NCBI GenBank assembly: GCA_019246575.1
Contig: JAFAQG010000557.1
Location: 1-7,898, forward strand
DNA from: Acidobacteriaceae bacterium
GTDB lineage: Bacteria; Acidobacteriota; Terriglobia; Bryobacterales; Bryobacteraceae
Direction: 5' to 3'
DNA length: 7,898 nucleotides
The first letter of the stretch is position 1, and every line of letters begins with the position of its first letter. The notes beneath the pieces were generated by a model. It worked only from the letters and a program-made list of their open reading frames with translations. It had not been told where the DNA came from and ran no database searches. Positions 5,736 through 7,898 of the stretch are shown in pieces. A program made the translations under genes and the position numbers.

Positions 5736-6689
5736 TCACAAGTGGAACTCTTCGCCGATCTCACGCACACAAACGCGATCCCTCGAGGAGCCGGCAGCCT
5801 TCATAAGCCGCTCCATCGGCTCGGAGCGTGGCTCGTGGCCTAATTGGAACGTCTTGTGATGGACGGGCAGGATACGTTCTGCTCCAGCGTCATTCGCCAT
5901 TGCGAGCGCTTGCTCCGGATTGCAATGGACGCGAATCCACGGATCGTAAGCACCGATCGGCATAATCGCCAAATCGACGGCCCTCAACGATTTCAGCTGC
6001 CGGAACGAATCGGTGTACGCAGTATCACCGCCAAACACGATTCTGTAACGCTCGGTCTCGATCAGATAACCGTTATAGCCCCGGTATACATCGCTCCGCA
6101 CCCGTGCGCCCCAATGCGCAACAGGGAACGCCGTCACCTTAGCGGGCCCAACCTGAATCGATTCCTGCCAGCGGAGCTCGTGTACTTTTCGGTAGCCCCT
6201 GTGCGAAACCAAATCCGACGTTCGCATAGCGGTGACAACTGTTGTCTGCGGGTCCTGCAACTGCCGCAAGCTTGGCAGATCGAAGTGGTCCATGTGCGCA
6301 TGGGACAGAAGCACCAGGTCGATTCCCGGCAGATCGCGCAGCGGCGTCGCAACCTCGACTAGTCGCTTGATGCCCACCGTCAGCGGGCCGAACCCCAGCC
6401 CCACGCGGATGCTGAACACAGGATCGGTAAGCACCGTAAAGCCATCAACGTGAAGCAGTACCGTGCTGTGTCCCAGCCACGCTGCATGCACGCCGACATC
6501 AGGCCAGCTGTTCGGCTGAGGTCGAAACGGCGCGGGCATAACTTCTCGCGAATACTCTTTCGACATCGCGCGCAGAAACGCCGGCGCTGCGCGACGAAGA
6601 AAGCGCGCGGTTTCCGGCGCATGTCTCAGATGCTGTGAAAATCTGCCTGTCGTTCGTTGATGAGGTCGTCGCCACGAAGAATCTCTCAA
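5736..6689 (-). CDS. Metallo-beta-lactamase-fold hydrolase, NAPE-PLD/UlaG-like
   Basis: This 317-residue protein carries the complete metal site of the fold: SHAHMDHFD (H130, H132, D134, H135), H192 in AHWGAR, D222 in GGDTAY, and H277/H278 in LPVHHKTF. WLGHST (71-76), LTDPVFS (87-93) and MPIGAYDPW (243-251) followed by HCNPEQA match bacterial relatives of N-acylphosphatidylethanolamine phospholipase D more than classical beta-lactamases. It probably binds two zinc ions and hydrolyses a phosphodiester or lactone; the natural substrate is unknown. No signal peptide is seen, so it is probably cytoplasmic. The start is a TTG at 6689 with GAGAG six bases upstream. The next ATG (6566) would remove 41 residues including GRFSQHLRHAP, which resembles the family's N-terminal segment, so I kept the TTG. 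An in-frame stop at 6702 rules out earlier starts. Confidence 0.88.
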   Translation of the reverse strand: MRDSSWRRPHQRTTGRFSQHLRHAPETARFLRRAAPAFLRAMSKEYSREVMPAPFRPQPNSWPDVGVHAAWLGHSTVLLHVDGFTVLTDPVFSIRVGLGFGPLTVGIKRLVEVATPLRDLPGIDLVLLSHAHMDHFDLPSLRQLQDPQTTVVTAMRTSDLVSHRGYRKVHELRWQESIQVGPAKVTAFPVAHWGARVRSDVYRGYNGYLIETERYRIVFGGDTAYTDSFRQLKSLRAVDLAIMPIGAYDPWIRVHCNPEQALAMANDAGAERILPVHHKTFQLGHEPRSEPMERLMKAAGSSRDRVCVREIGEEFHL

Positions 6690-6725
6690 GATACGCTCTC
6701 TTCAAGCATAGCGACGTGCGCGCAC

Positions 6726-6755
6726 TTGCCTGCGTTCTTCCGTACTGAGCGTAAT
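6726..6755 (+). promoter_or_regulatory. Candidate promoter for the DUF72 gene
   Basis: TTGCCT (6726-6731) and CGTAAT (6750-6755) are 18 bases apart and match the sigma-70 consensus at four of six positions each. A 10-base palindrome, GTGCGCGCAC (6716-6725), touches the -35 element and could be an operator shared with the divergent metallohydrolase gene. Weak matches, consensus evidence only. Confidence 0.25.
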
Positions 6756-6815
6756 CGAACCTCCAATCAGTCCGGATTTCTCGGTTATCAGGCGCGATGC
6801 GTGGCAAAGTGAAGC

Positions 6816-7676
6816 ATGATCCGCATTGGCCCCGCGGGCTGGAAGTATCGGGATTGGGAGGGTATTGTTTACCCTAAACCTAAACCGCGCGGATTCAACG
6901 AGCTGGCCTACCTCTCCGAATACTTCGACACCATCGAAATCAATACGTCCTACTACGGCGCGCCGCGCCCAAGCGCCGCCCGGAAATGGGTTGAGAGCGT
7001 CGCCGCGAACAGCTCGTTTAAATTCTCCGCCAAGCTGTTCCATGCATTCACTCATGAGCGCGCTCCAGCGTCCAACGATGAAAAGGAGTTCAAAGACGGA
7101 TTGGCGCCTATCGTTGAGGCGGGGCGACTCGGCGCATTGCTGATCCAGTTTCCGTGGTCGTTTAAATCCGCGCCCGAGAACCGTGCCTATCTAATTAGCT
7201 TGCAGCGGCGCTTTTCTGAGTATCCGCTGGTTGTGGAAGTCCGCCACGCAAGTTGGCTCGACGACCATGTTCTCGACCTGCTCAGCGAGCGCGGCATGGG
7301 CATCTGTAATATCGATCAGCCCTTATTCCACCGCTCTGTGAAGCCTGCCGCGCATCTCACATCCGGCATCGGTTACGTTCGGCTCCACGGCCGGAATTAC
7401 CAGAACTGGTTTTCGAAGGACGCCGACGTGCGCGAGAGATACGACCATCTCTACTCCCCCGATGAGCTCGATCCCTGGGTCGCCCGAGCGAAGCAGATCG
7501 CGGAAGACGCGCACGATACCTACGTGGTCACAAATAACCACTATTTAGGTAAGGCGGTTGTAAATGCATTCGAGATTAGTTCCATTCTCAAGGGCAAATC
7601 GATCGCCGTCCCCCATCAGCTTCTCGAACACTACCCGGAGCTACACGATCTTCTGGCGACCAATGAAGCGCAGTAG
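6816..7676 (+). CDS. DUF72 (YecE-like) domain protein
   Basis: This 286-residue protein covers the whole DUF72 family length. Typical segments are GPAGWKYRDWEGIVYP (5-20), FDTIEINTSYYGAP (37-50), FKFSAKLFHAFTH (68-80), LIQFPWSF (109-116), VEVRHASW (140-147), YVRLHGRN (187-194) and VVTNNHYLGKAVVNA (237-251). The domain adopts a TIM-barrel-like fold. Conserved acidic and histidine residues (E41, E141, R143, H191, N240) line the predicted active site, but the reaction is not established. It is likely cytoplasmic. The ATG at 6816 begins the conserved MIRIGPAGW segment. GTGAAG upstream is a weak ribosome binding site, and upstream in-frame codons meet a TGA at 6810, so no longer start exists. Divergent from the metallohydrolase gene with a 126-base gap. 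Family call is firm; biological role unknown. Confidence 0.93.
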   Translation: MIRIGPAGWKYRDWEGIVYPKPKPRGFNELAYLSEYFDTIEINTSYYGAPRPSAARKWVESVAANSSFKFSAKLFHAFTHERAPASNDEKEFKDGLAPIVEAGRLGALLIQFPWSFKSAPENRAYLISLQRRFSEYPLVVEVRHASWLDDHVLDLLSERGMGICNIDQPLFHRSVKPAAHLTSGIGYVRLHGRNYQNWFSKDADVRERYDHLYSPDELDPWVARAKQIAEDAHDTYVVTNNHYLGKAVVNAFEISSILKGKSIAVPHQLLEHYPELHDLLATNEAQ

Positions 7677-7696
7677 CACTTCAATTGAACGGATTA

Positions 7697-7758
7697 TTCC
7701 TTTGCCATTCGGCAGGACCACGTCGAAAGTACTATACGGTGCAAAGGAAATGGCAAAG
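7697..7758 (+). promoter_or_regulatory. Switch-like leader with two mutually exclusive stems
   Basis: TTCCTTTGC (7697-7705) is the exact reverse complement of GCAAAGGAA (7741-7749). The overlapping CTTTGCCATT (7700-7709) is the exact reverse complement of AATGGCAAAG (7749-7758). The left arm can therefore pair with only one partner at a time. The region starts 20 bases after the DUF72 stop and ends 90 bases before the next gene's ATG. It may be an RNA switch, an attenuator or a paired operator. TATACG (7733-7738) between the arms could be a -10 element, which would put the left arm outside the transcript. Confidence 0.35.
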
Positions 7759-7848
7759 CGATTCTTTTCGTCTACCTTTTGCGCTCAGTTTTGTCCAACA
7801 GGTGGAGCCTCGCCCGGGCTTAGAGGGCAGGGCTCGTGGAGGGCAAGA

Positions 7849-7898
7849 ATGATCGATCCCAAGCTGAATGAGCTGCCGGTGAAGCGTCCGGGTGAAAC
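7849..7898 (+). CDS. Start of an unidentified gene (runs off right edge)
   Basis: Only 16 codons are visible, reading MIDPKLNELPVKRPGE. The start is supported by GGAGGG at 7838-7843, 5 bases before the ATG at 7849. The frame is open back to an ATG at 7750, which would add 33 residues, but that start has AAGG only two bases upstream and the extension is low in conserved features. The visible residues are polar with no signal peptide. I do not recognise the family. Confidence 0.55.
   Translation, partial: MIDPKLNELPVKRPGE

Noticed and set aside
6686..6709. Seven-codon ORF overlapping the TTG start of the metallohydrolase
   Set aside because: Too short, no ribosome binding site, and no repeat or conservation signal to support it as a leader peptide.
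7750..7848. Longer start (ATG at 7750) for the right-edge gene
   Set aside because: AAGG is only two bases from that ATG, while the ATG at 7849 has GGAGGG at proper spacing.

Overview
The window looks like a stretch of bacterial chromosome, moderately GC-rich by eye, with short gaps and genes on both strands. The mix of genes suggests a soil Acidobacteriota-like bacterium: an ECF sigma factor, an orphan sigma-54 response regulator, secreted SGNH and lyase-like proteins, a NAPE-PLD-like metallohydrolase and a DUF72 protein. This assignment is inference from gene style only. I saw no tRNA, rRNA, CRISPR array, insertion sequence or phage gene.

Left part (1-2511). The 5' end of an ECF sigma factor gene runs off the left edge on the minus strand. 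Upstream of it, also minus, is an unrecognised two-helix membrane protein. Divergent from that pair is a complete NtrC-type response regulator with receiver, AAA+ and Fis-type HTH domains. Its sigma-54 contact loop reads GSFTSA instead of the classical GAFTGA, and no histidine kinase lies nearby.

Middle part (2512-4892). A minus-strand orphan protein with a Gly/Asn-rich linker ends tail to tail with the regulator. Just upstream of it, 20 bases away, is a 31-codon ORF with a very good ribosome binding site. This small ORF is built of paired seven-residue repeats and appears to form a two-gene unit with the orphan. Further right, a minus-strand secreted protein resembles the beta-jelly-roll polysaccharide lyases.

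Right part (4893-7898). Divergent from the lyase-like gene is a secreted SGNH (GDSL-like) hydrolase; together they could process a polysaccharide outside the cell. The hydrolase converges, with 9 bases between stops, on a NAPE-PLD/UlaG-like metallo-beta-lactamase-fold hydrolase. A DUF72 (YecE-like) gene is divergent from that. The window ends with the first 16 codons of an unidentified gene, preceded by a region with two mutually exclusive long-range pairings.

The most interesting unexplained item is the heptad-repeat small ORF plus the Gly-rich orphan (2568-3439). Next are the switch-like leader at 7697-7758 and the variant sigma-54 activator.
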